In this document: piece by piece, positions 38,292 to 46,988 of the stretch | Position numbering within the stretch: the stretch's first letter is position 1 | How the letters are laid out: each line of letters opens with the position of its first letter | NCBI GenBank assembly: GCA_001839685.1 | Contig: MLAK01000682.1 | Span: 146,645-200,415, forward strand | Direction: 5' to 3' | Source of the DNA: Tritrichomonas foetus | Taxonomy: Eukaryota; Parabasalia; Tritrichomonadida; Tritrichomonadidae | DNA: 53,771 bases | The notes under the pieces: model-generated | Database searches by the model: none | What the model saw: only the letters and a program-made list of their open reading frames with translations | What the model was told of the DNA's origin: nothing | Program-made: the position numbers and the translations under genes

Positions 38292-40766
38292 TCACTCATT
38301 TTCTTCGTTTGCATTTTCACTTTGGTTTTGGTTTTCTTCATCATTTTCGTTTTCTTTATCTGAATCGAGTTCAACAATTCCTCCTGCTTCGATTCTGGTG
38401 TTTTCGAGATTGAATTCATCAACATCACCATTAACTCCGGTTTCTGTCATTTCTGGAATCAAGGATGAGTTGTTTTCTTCATTGTTTTCATTGTCATTCA
38501 TTACATCATCAGTTTGAAACACCATTTGCGAAGATACCAAGTTTTCAATTGAAAGTGGAAGATTTCCTTTCTTGTGTCCTTTAACAGATGATGCTCTTGT
38601 TCTTCCCTTCTTTTTCGACTTTGGCTTTTCTTTTGTCTTGTTCTGACCAAAATTAGTCATATAGTCCATCAACTTAGACTGGGTTGGATCAAAATTCGCC
38701 AATAAATTATCAAATTTATACCTTTTATCAAATACAACTACTGCAAACTCAAGAATTGTTGGTTCGGAACTTTCAGAAATTGCAGCCATATATTGATATA
38801 AATCAAGTGTATCATTTTCATTCAATTTGAAGAATTGTGCAATAGAATTTTCAATGTTTTCTTCATCAATCTTTCCAGTTAATTCAATCGCCAGATTTTC
38901 AATTGCAAATTGATACAAAGCAAGCATATATACTTGAAAAGTGACAAGTGCTGAACAATAAGAAGATTCAAAAGAACGCCGTTTGTTTTGTGGAATTGAT
39001 GTAAAGCCAACCGAACTGAAAGTTGATGTCATGTACATCACTCTTGCCCTCATATCCGATTTATCAATCGCTACACACATTTTAGAAAAGTAAATAAACA
39101 TATGAAAGGGCAGTTCCTTAATTAAAAATTGTCTAAATAGATCAGAAAAAATGTCGGTTTGTGAATTTTTCACAACGAGGCCTAAAAAAAGAAGAAAGTC
39201 ATTTCCTCCTAAAACTTTTGTAACAATTTCCGCAACAGATTTCGGTTTAGTTTTTGCTTTCATTAATTCAGGAACACGTCTTAACACTTCCATGATCATT
39301 TCTAAAGGATCAATTGTTACTTTCTTAGGAATTGTAATTGAATTGGCGTTACCCAATACTAATTTCATTATTTCTGATGGATCAGACATATTTCTTCTTA
39401 AATCTCGATTTAATCGTGTTAGTTTGGAAATATGCTCGTCTTGATCCTGACGATGTTTTTTAATTCGATCAAAATAAAATGCACCAAACTTCTGAAAGAG
39501 ACCTCTGACTTTTTGTTCAAGCGTGTTAAAGAATGACTTTGGATCATTTTCACCTGCTGCTGCTGAGATTGATTTATACAGAATAGTAAAATGAAAACAT
39601 CTGTTTTCTGGTCGAGGATACAATTCTGGTCGAGGCATTTTAATCAAATAATTAATTGTAGGTGATTGCATCCACATTGGCATCATTTCGTCAAGATCGT
39701 ATGAATCAAGAGTGTCATTTAAAATATCACGAATGAATTGAGAAGATTGATCCCATATTTGTAAAACGTCATCAGGAACAGCACCAAAAGAAGGATCAAG
39801 TGGTTTGATTACAACTTCACGTGACATTTCATGAATTCTTTGCTGACTTAAATTAATTTGTCCACGTAAAGTATCAGCGGTGTTTAAAAGTTGATCAACA
39901 CTCTCTTGTTTTCTGTTGATTTCAGTTTTCAAATGAAAGTTTTCAACATGGAATCTAGAATTTTCTTTTTCTAATGAAGCATATTCTCTTTTCTGTCTTT
40001 CAATTTCGCTTTTCAAATAATTAATTTTTGCGTTTAATGGAGGAAGTTGGGATTCTTCATCCATTTTCTTTCGATAGTATTCATCAATAGATGCGATTTT
40101 CTTCCTGTCATTATTTATTTGCTCGAAAAGTCTCGAGAAGCAGCTTTGAAAAACCTCAAAAATGTTTTTCAAAATATAGGCTGTAATTCGAGAGCGAGAT
40201 GATTCTTGGCAGATACATTCTTCGAACAAAGTGAACCACATATCTAATTCTGCTGAGAGACCGTTTACATGATCTTCGCTATTGAATTCTTTTGCATAAT
40301 ATTCGGGAAACCTTTCATTCACTCCCTGAATTGCGTCTTCGAATCTGTGCATAAGGAAACGATAAAATTGACAATCATTGGAAAAATATGAGGGATATTC
40401 TCTGAGCATGAATTTATGTTCATTATAACTCTTGTCTGTCGTCTTTTCGTTTGATACATTGCAATTCTGGCATTTTTTATACATTGTATCGCGGTAATCG
40501 TTTCGATTGAGAATTTCGATAATATTTGTAATGCGTTCTTTCGTCAAATTGAAATTAATTCTTCCGGACGAGAAAATACTGAGACTCCTTTTGCGGGGAG
40601 AGGTTGGCGTCGGCGGGAGGGAAGGGATTCGTGGCGAATGCACGCTTCTTTGTGAACTCGAAAAGGAACGAAGATGGTTGGGAGTCGTGATCGTTGAGAG
40701 AGGCTGTGGTGAAGAAATATTAATTGAGGGGAGTTTCTGTCCGCGTGGCGTGCTTGGAGCAGACAT
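38292..40766 (-). CDS. Large coiled-coil protein of unknown function
   Basis: About 824 residues from the ATG at 40766; an in-frame TTG six codons upstream is less likely. Residues 1-70 are Ser/Pro-rich with several TPR/SPR/TPTSPRK sites, candidate targets of Pro-directed kinases. A Cys pair (CQNCN) follows near residue 98. A coiled coil occupies about 240-340 (YLKSEIERQKREYASLEKEN). Residues 345-690 are helical without a recognised domain. The tail has a basic cluster (KEKPKSKKKGRTRASS), which could be a nuclear-localisation signal, and ends in a Glu/Asn-rich acidic stretch. Nothing shows its function. It converges with the exportin-like gene about 255 bp away. Confidence 0.75.
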   Translation of the reverse strand: MSAPSTPRGQKLPSINISSPQPLSTITTPNHLRSFSSSQRSVHSPRIPSLPPTPTSPRKRSLSIFSSGRINFNLTKERITNIIEILNRNDYRDTMYKKCQNCNVSNEKTTDKSYNEHKFMLREYPSYFSNDCQFYRFLMHRFEDAIQGVNERFPEYYAKEFNSEDHVNGLSAELDMWFTLFEECICQESSRSRITAYILKNIFEVFQSCFSRLFEQINNDRKKIASIDEYYRKKMDEESQLPPLNAKINYLKSEIERQKREYASLEKENSRFHVENFHLKTEINRKQESVDQLLNTADTLRGQINLSQQRIHEMSREVVIKPLDPSFGAVPDDVLQIWDQSSQFIRDILNDTLDSYDLDEMMPMWMQSPTINYLIKMPRPELYPRPENRCFHFTILYKSISAAAGENDPKSFFNTLEQKVRGLFQKFGAFYFDRIKKHRQDQDEHISKLTRLNRDLRRNMSDPSEIMKLVLGNANSITIPKKVTIDPLEMIMEVLRRVPELMKAKTKPKSVAEIVTKVLGGNDFLLFLGLVVKNSQTDIFSDLFRQFLIKELPFHMFIYFSKMCVAIDKSDMRARVMYMTSTFSSVGFTSIPQNKRRSFESSYCSALVTFQVYMLALYQFAIENLAIELTGKIDEENIENSIAQFFKLNENDTLDLYQYMAAISESSEPTILEFAVVVFDKRYKFDNLLANFDPTQSKLMDYMTNFGQNKTKEKPKSKKKGRTRASSVKGHKKGNLPLSIENLVSSQMVFQTDDVMNDNENNEENNSSLIPEMTETGVNGDVDEFNLENTRIEAGGIVELDSDKENENDEENQNQSENANEENE

Positions 40767-41189
40767 TAGACTGCTTTTCTTCAATATGGTAAGAAAAATT
40801 ATTCAAAAAATTTTGGAATTTGTGAAGAAATAAATAATTGTGAATTATATATTCACCATGAAATTGATCTTCACTTATACAATATACTCAATTTTTTTTC
40901 CTCAAACAAATTATTTGAGGGGACATATAAATCATTTTTTCAGAATTTTTAACAGTTGAAGAATGAATCACTATTTTTTAAGTATATAAATGGCCAGAAA
41001 TTATCTTCATGCAAATATCTAAATCGAACTATTACGATCATTATAAATCATGATATAAATATCGCTTTCAATTGTCTGCCATCTTAACATCATTATTAAT
41101 TAAATAGAGAGGAAAAATGATGATTAAAAAAAAAAAAAAACATATTTAAGTATTAATATTGAACATATTATTCTGAAAGCATTCATAGC
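40767..41189. other. Intergenic region between the coiled-coil and SH3-protein genes
   Basis: About 420 bp, AT-rich, including a 15-base A run near 41126. No gene seen. Confidence 0.45.
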
Positions 41190-42140
41190 CTATGCTTGTT
41201 TTTGCTTTGGTATAAGGCAAAGGGCTGGAACTTCTCCTTCAATACCATTGGCTTTCTTAACTGTCCAATATTCCGGAAAATTCGAATCTATCACAGTTAC
41301 AATTTCACCTTCAACGATATCAATTTGACCTTGTTCTACTTTATTGAAACCTTTCAGGACTTCCATTTCGATTTTTGCATCTTCAAAACGAAATTCATCG
41401 GCAATTCGAAATTGCGGTTCTCTCTGTTCTTCAAATGATTCATTCACTTCTTTTATCTCATTTTTATTATCGTACATATTCTCATTATTTTCATTATTTG
41501 CATTTTTCTCAAACATTGGCATTAGTTCTTTTTTAACTGGAAAAGTTTTTAATGCGTTATTATTTAATTTCTTGACAAGGCTTTTCTCAGCTTCTTTTAT
41601 CAAGTTTATGAGCTCTTTCGTTTCATTTAATGTTTTTATGATCTTATCTTGAATTTCAGTTATTTGGTTAAAATATCGAAGATATTGGCAGTGAAGGTGA
41701 AATCCATGCTCTAGGTATTCTTGTGAGTTACTGGACTTGTTTGGTGATAATAGCATGCTATATAATTCATCGTGGATTGAGATCAAACTATTATGCTGGC
41801 TTCGAAACTGACTTCTTATTGATGATATTTTTGCTGATGTATCATTAATTGAGCTCTTTGCCATTGGAATGGTTTCTGATAAAAAGGCTTGGAAGTTGGA
41901 TGCAACATTGGAAAGCTGCGAGAATGTGCTGTACGTATTTGTGTGAATCTGCGGATGAAGGTGAAGATCTGGCGTGTGAGTTAGGGCGTTTGTGCAATCA
42001 AGGATTTTATTCAATTGTTTTTTTGCGTTTTTCAACCATTTGATGGAATCTGTAAATCTTTTTTTGACCAATTCTATGTTTTCAACAGATTTCGACATGA
42101 CATTTTGGATTGGTTCAAATTGTTTCGATTTCCCTCTCAT
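41190..42140 (-). CDS. SH3-domain protein with helical (BAR-like) N-terminal region
   Basis: About 316 residues. Residues 15-210 are predominantly helical with long amphipathic stretches (ENIELVKKRFTDSIKWLKNAK, SLISIHDELYSMLL, IIKTLNETKELINLIKEAEK). The pattern recalls BAR or other membrane-bending modules but is not diagnostic. An acidic/Asn-rich linker leads to a C-terminal SH3 domain (about 260-312): VLKGFNKVEQGQIDIVEGE with the expected acidic RT-loop, EYWTVKKANGIEGEVPAL with the binding Trp, and the final Pro-containing turn. SH3 domains bind Pro-rich ligands. The SCAR homologue two genes away has a long poly-Pro tract, making it a natural candidate partner (inference). ATAAACGGTCG lies about 10 bp upstream of the ATG. 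Confidence 0.75.
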   Translation of the reverse strand: MRGKSKQFEPIQNVMSKSVENIELVKKRFTDSIKWLKNAKKQLNKILDCTNALTHTPDLHLHPQIHTNTYSTFSQLSNVASNFQAFLSETIPMAKSSINDTSAKISSIRSQFRSQHNSLISIHDELYSMLLSPNKSSNSQEYLEHGFHLHCQYLRYFNQITEIQDKIIKTLNETKELINLIKEAEKSLVKKLNNNALKTFPVKKELMPMFEKNANNENNENMYDNKNEIKEVNESFEEQREPQFRIADEFRFEDAKIEMEVLKGFNKVEQGQIDIVEGEIVTVIDSNFPEYWTVKKANGIEGEVPALCLIPKQKQA

Positions 42141-42486
42141 TTGATAAACGACCGTTTATAATTTTCATAAAAGTCGATATTCTATGAATATTTGGTTGTA
42201 TTATCAGCCAAATAAGTTAAGAAAAAAATCGATTTTCTGGCGTCTAAAAATATTGAAAAGGTTTTTCATTTGAGATGAAAAGTCTTTTTATTTGAAGCGC
42301 TTCACAAATCATAATTCACGAATGACATTTACATTTATCGGAAATTACAGTTAATAATTCATTTTGATATTAAATAACCAATAAATCTATCTTCCCTATT
42401 CATTTATCTCAAACACAAATTACATAAAATATGATAGATATTAAAAAGATTGAAATATAAACATTATTTACAAATATATCTATGTA
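42141..42486. other. Intergenic region between the importin-like and SH3-protein genes
   Basis: About 350 bp. The only notable sequence is the promoter element at 42144-42159. Otherwise AT-rich spacer. Confidence 0.45.
42144..42159 (-). promoter_or_regulatory. ATAAACGGTCG core-promoter candidate of the SH3-protein gene
   Basis: The plus strand reads ATAAACGACCGTTTAT, a near-perfect inverted repeat. On the minus strand it contains the same 11-mer as the FKBP15-like gene promoter (17693-17703). Distance to the ATG is under 10 bp, so it would overlap or lie just upstream of the transcription start. Confidence 0.45.
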
Positions 42487-44979
42487 CTAGTGTTGCTGCT
42501 GATAGAATGCTAAAATAGTTTCCATATTGAAAAATTCATCATTTTCATCATTGTCATATTCTTCGGAATTCAAAATTGTCAATCTTTGTTGAACTCCTTG
42601 AATAATTTGGGGCTTTAAAGATTGAATATTTTCAGGGAGTTGTTGAATATGCATTAAAATGTGAGCTGCTGAACTCAAAAATGATTTTGATCTTGAGTTT
42701 GAAATCCAATTCATGAATGACTCTTCATTTTCGAGAATTATCACTGGATTTTTATGAATCATTGCAGCCAAAATATCACCCGCCTCAGGTGAGCTCGTTT
42801 CAGAGAATGAAGGAGCCCATTCTTCAATTAATTGAAGTGTGTTTTCATATTGTGGTAATAGAATGAACAAGATTTGGCAAAATGTCAAAATTGCTTCATA
42901 ATCTTCATCATACATTCCAAGATCTTCAACCATTAACTGCATCATTGCAATGATTGGTTCTTCAAGGATTTCTGGTCCAATTTGAGCACCAAACTTTAAT
43001 GCAAAGTATTTACAAATTGATGCAATCTGAATAGCTTCTTCTCTCCCTTCTTCGTTGATTAATGACATAAGCATTTGTGGAACAGAAATGATTTGCTGTG
43101 TTAAAATTTTACAGTTTCGAACACATCCATCAATTAATGGTAAAATTTCTTCACAAAAGTTTAAAGAAAGCCTTTCTTCAATCATCATTCCAACTTCATT
43201 TAAGATGCAATCAAAAAGTGCAGGATTTTGAATATTGGAGCAAAGCGCGAAAATTGCATTTGAAAATAAAGTGGCACTCTTTCGAGCTTCAACAGACTCA
43301 CCATTCATATATTGAACAAGGAGTTGCATTAGAGTGGTAACACAATTTTCAGAAAATTGGCCAAAGCTTGAATTGAAAAATTGAACAAAGGAAGACAAAG
43401 CAGATGCAATTCGTTCTGTTGGAAATTGTTGACTAATTATAAAAAGATTTTGAATTGCTGGCGGAATAATATCTGGTGGAAATTGTGTAGGTTCAAAAAC
43501 ATCAGTTGATAAAAGATGACCTGCTGCACAACTACTCAAATATTGAATTAATGGAACAATATTGACAAAACTCTCATTACCAGAAAAACTCGCAAGAACA
43601 TTGATTGCATTTCCAACAAAATTAAAACAGACACTTTCCCTTACATCTGCGTTTGTATTTGATTGTAAATAAGCAACAGGGAAATTCGAAAGGAAAACTA
43701 AAGATGATGCAAGCAAAATGATATTCTGGGTTTCAAGGAATTGCATTTGTTTGGAGACAAATTGGAGGAATTGATGGAATTCTTCACAATTTTCAGAAAA
43801 GCATGACGAACAAGAAGAAAAGAAAAATAAAGCGGAAAATATTTGCCAAGGGTTGCAATGAGCCAAATCTGTGGAATTGCTAAGTTGTTGAAGACATAAT
43901 CGAAAAACAATTGATGAAATTTGTGGATTAATTTTTGAAGCCTCATATAAACAATTTGATGCTGAACTTCTTGGTGTTTCAAATTCTTCAATTCCAGGTA
44001 AAATTGAATCCAAAAATCGACTTTGATCCATTTCAAAATTTGATTGATCTTCTTCTGTAATTTGGTAAATCGGCTGGAAAAAGGATTGAAGAATTTGTGG
44101 TAAATTGGAAGAAACTACTGAAAAAGTTGATTGCGTACATAATATCACTTTCATAATTTGAAAGAAATAAGTCAAACCGCTGAATGAAGGTGACTTTTGG
44201 AAATAAGATATTGATGCATTCATGAAAGAAGGAACATCAAATGATTCTGGATATAAAATAAAACAATTCAAAATGATATCTAATAAATCATCAGCAACGT
44301 CGAAAAATGGAGAAGTGAATCCTGATTGTAAAATATGTATTGAAAATTGATAATAAGGAATTAATTGTTCAGGTGTTGTAACAAATTCAATGAAATGCAA
44401 AACATAAACTTCAGCAAAATAGTGAAGGAGGAGACCGTTTATTTGATCGTCTGGTGAATTATTTAGGCCATTTTGCAAAATTGGAATTTCTAATTGGAAA
44501 AGATTTTCTGCTGTTTGATAAAAACTTTTATCAGCTTTTTTCTGAAGGTTTATCAAAGAGTTCAATAAAATAAAGCCAACAATTGGTGTTTGAGAAGCCA
44601 AACTTGACTGAATAGCTGAAAATAAAAAAGTATGGCCATCTTTCAAAATGTAATACTTAACAATTGTATTTGAAAGAAATTCAATCATTGGAAGTAAATC
44701 TACTGGTAAAATTGAGGCCAATTGATGTAAAAAGGAAATGCTTTGTTCGACTAAAAATTGTTCGTTTGATAGTAAAAATAAATTGACTTGAATGATTCCG
44801 GCTTTACTTAAGGATCGATTTGACGCAATCGGCGATGATAACATTTGTAAAATCATAAGCGGAAATTCGGGAAATTGATATTGCTGTGCTAGTTGAGCTT
44901 CAGCTTGTTGAATATTGGCGGATGACGTACCTGAAAAAGTAGCTGTAAGACACTGAACTAATGTTTCTGGATTAATCAT
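42487..44979 (-). CDS. Importin-beta-family karyopherin (importin-7/8-like)
   Basis: About 830 residues, almost wholly helical. The first 70 residues follow the importin-beta N-terminal domain: NPETLVQCLTATF, AEAQLAQQYQFPEFPLMIL, then a helix with NRSLSKAGIIQVNLFLL where other members have the (R/K)QxAxIxLKN helix. This is close to the opening of importin-7/8 (MDPNxxxxALxxT). HEAT-like periods continue to the C-terminus, with acidic loops such as EDLGMYDEDYEA. Members import histones, ribosomal proteins and other cargo with Ran. It is shorter than importin-7 (about 1040 residues). The end lacks an obvious TAA-A. Confidence 0.65.
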   Translation of the reverse strand: MINPETLVQCLTATFSGTSSANIQQAEAQLAQQYQFPEFPLMILQMLSSPIASNRSLSKAGIIQVNLFLLSNEQFLVEQSISFLHQLASILPVDLLPMIEFLSNTIVKYYILKDGHTFLFSAIQSSLASQTPIVGFILLNSLINLQKKADKSFYQTAENLFQLEIPILQNGLNNSPDDQINGLLLHYFAEVYVLHFIEFVTTPEQLIPYYQFSIHILQSGFTSPFFDVADDLLDIILNCFILYPESFDVPSFMNASISYFQKSPSFSGLTYFFQIMKVILCTQSTFSVVSSNLPQILQSFFQPIYQITEEDQSNFEMDQSRFLDSILPGIEEFETPRSSASNCLYEASKINPQISSIVFRLCLQQLSNSTDLAHCNPWQIFSALFFFSSCSSCFSENCEEFHQFLQFVSKQMQFLETQNIILLASSLVFLSNFPVAYLQSNTNADVRESVCFNFVGNAINVLASFSGNESFVNIVPLIQYLSSCAAGHLLSTDVFEPTQFPPDIIPPAIQNLFIISQQFPTERIASALSSFVQFFNSSFGQFSENCVTTLMQLLVQYMNGESVEARKSATLFSNAIFALCSNIQNPALFDCILNEVGMMIEERLSLNFCEEILPLIDGCVRNCKILTQQIISVPQMLMSLINEEGREEAIQIASICKYFALKFGAQIGPEILEEPIIAMMQLMVEDLGMYDEDYEAILTFCQILFILLPQYENTLQLIEEWAPSFSETSSPEAGDILAAMIHKNPVIILENEESFMNWISNSRSKSFLSSAAHILMHIQQLPENIQSLKPQIIQGVQQRLTILNSEEYDNDENDEFFNMETILAFYQQQH

Positions 44980-45230
44980 TTGGTTGTCATCAGTGTTTCA
45001 ATACTTACTTTTTGAAAAGTCATCATCAAAAAGTTGAATGTTCAAATATATTTTGGAAAAGTTTGGTTTATTTTCACTACTTATATGGCCACAAATTTTC
45101 TCCTGGAATTGTTCATTCTTGAAACATCATGTAATTATTGAGATAGTAATCTCATTTTCTCAATTGTGAAAAACATGAATAAAAAAATCATAGTAGTAAA
45201 TTTTATTAGATTTAGGATTGAATCTATGTT

Positions 45231-46988
45231 TTACCATGTCGATGAAGAATCTGAGTTACTGGACTCATGGGATGATGATGAACATTGCATTTGTTCTCGC
45301 ACTTGTTTGAGAGCAACTTGCAAATCAGCAATCGATAATTCATTCATTGGTTTATTTTCATTAATGATTGGTTTCTCCTTTAAAGGTTTAAAATCTTCTT
45401 TCTTTCGAAGATTGTATGCACCTGCTTTAATTAAATCAACAAAATTTACTTCTTTTGGTGGAAGATTATGTTTTGATGTTGAAAGTTTTGGTGCAATGAT
45501 TCTATTTGGTCCATCATCTTTATTTATTAACGGAGGTGGAGGAGAAGGTGGCGGAGGAGGTGGTGGTGGTGGAAGTGTTTCAATTTTAACTGGTGATTTT
45601 GTTTCTTTATTTGATGATATCTCTATATTAACACCATCATCTTTATTTCTATCATTTTTATTCTTGTTTCTATTCCAAAAGTGTCGAATACCTTTTGGTT
45701 TTTCATCTGAATGTTGCTTGTGTTCAATAATTTCTGTGATGATTTGCTTTTTAGTATCTGGTTTAATATCAATGATAAGTTGACCAACTCGGCTTAATGC
45801 TTTAATGTTTATTCTTGATTTAGATCTATGCCTAGTTTTATGCTTTGAATCTTCATCCGACACTTTAATTTGTTTAGGTAATGATGATTTTGAATCTATT
45901 TTTTGTGGAATAGGTATATCATTTGTATTGATAACTTCAAATTGCGTAGCAAGTGAAAATGTTAATTTAGCTATCTTTTCTGGTTGATTTATCGATAAAA
46001 TGTATGATTCTTCGAGAGATTGGTGAGGCTCTATTGCAGTTATTGTTATTTTATTTATGAAATCGGAATTTTCATAGTTTGGTTGGACTCCTTCATTATC
46101 AACATCAAATAATATAGCAGATATTGCTGTGAAAATCGTTTTTGTATTTTTTTGGAAAATTTGTGTGGTTTCCGGTTTAAGTGTAGCCTTTGATTGTATC
46201 AGATTTAAATTTCCTTTTTCTCCACCATAAATCACAGGTTGATAAACACTTTTTGATTGCCAATCTTGAGTTTTCCCAACTAATGGTGGAAGTGTTACTT
46301 TTACATTAGGTAGTGGAATCTCTTCAAGAAAACTCTGAAGCGCAGCAGCTGACTGATCTGTTGAATTTGACTTCACTTCGAGTTTGATATTTTTGGCTGG
46401 CTTATTTTGTCTTTTTTCAATTGCATCAATATATTCTGCTTGAAGTTCTCTTTGGAGCTGCTTTTGATAAAATAATGTATCACTTATTTCTAAATCAACT
46501 TGCTCCCAGTTGGGTAGGATTTCGGAAAATTTCTTTGTTGTTAGTCTTGGTTCGGCATTTTCTGATGCTTTTTCAATAAAGAAAGTTGACTGTCCTGGCA
46601 TTGTTTCCCATAAATTTGATAAAGCTGGAATTGCTATGTTTAAATATCTATTGTTTCGATATTTTTTAAAATCAAGGTCATTATTATTATTTATGAAACA
46701 TTTGGCCTTTTCTCTGAATTCAATTAATCTTTCACCGAAAGATTCAACTCTCTTTTCTATTTTATTAAAGTCTGCATTTAGATCGTTGAATAAATCAACG
46801 GCAAAAATTTGCAAAGCAAAAATTTGATCAGTTATTCCATCTGCATATATAAATCCCATGTTTTCAATCATTTTGGATGTATCATCACATCTTATTTTTT
46901 GGAATCGTTGGTGTGTGCTTATTTTAGGAATTAGAATAGCAGGAAACATATTCCAAAAAAGTTTTTTTTGAATATGCCAAATAGGCAT
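45231..46988 (-). CDS. SCAR/WAVE homologue (Arp2/3 activator)
   Basis: About 585 residues; a second in-frame ATG 13 codons in (46949) is an equally likely start. Residues about 50-95 (ITDQIFALQIFAVDLFNDLN, KIEKRVESFGERL) match the SCAR homology domain helix that binds Abi and HSPC300 in the WAVE complex. The middle is variable. A poly-Pro tract (about 475-490) would bind profilin or SH3 domains. A WH2 motif (515-533, NFVDLIKAGAYNLRKKEDF) binds actin. A connector helix (552-567, LSIADLQVALKQVREQM) and a C-terminal Trp complete a VCA-like module. The acidic segment is replaced by a Ser-rich one (CSSSSHESSNSDSSSTW). SCAR drives Arp2/3-based protrusion and fits the amoeboid transformation of trichomonads. 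Confidence 0.8.
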   Translation of the reverse strand: MPIWHIQKKLFWNMFPAILIPKISTHQRFQKIRCDDTSKMIENMGFIYADGITDQIFALQIFAVDLFNDLNADFNKIEKRVESFGERLIEFREKAKCFINNNNDLDFKKYRNNRYLNIAIPALSNLWETMPGQSTFFIEKASENAEPRLTTKKFSEILPNWEQVDLEISDTLFYQKQLQRELQAEYIDAIEKRQNKPAKNIKLEVKSNSTDQSAAALQSFLEEIPLPNVKVTLPPLVGKTQDWQSKSVYQPVIYGGEKGNLNLIQSKATLKPETTQIFQKNTKTIFTAISAILFDVDNEGVQPNYENSDFINKITITAIEPHQSLEESYILSINQPEKIAKLTFSLATQFEVINTNDIPIPQKIDSKSSLPKQIKVSDEDSKHKTRHRSKSRINIKALSRVGQLIIDIKPDTKKQIITEIIEHKQHSDEKPKGIRHFWNRNKNKNDRNKDDGVNIEISSNKETKSPVKIETLPPPPPPPPPSPPPPLINKDDGPNRIIAPKLSTSKHNLPPKEVNFVDLIKAGAYNLRKKEDFKPLKEKPIINENKPMNELSIADLQVALKQVREQMQCSSSSHESSNSDSSSTW

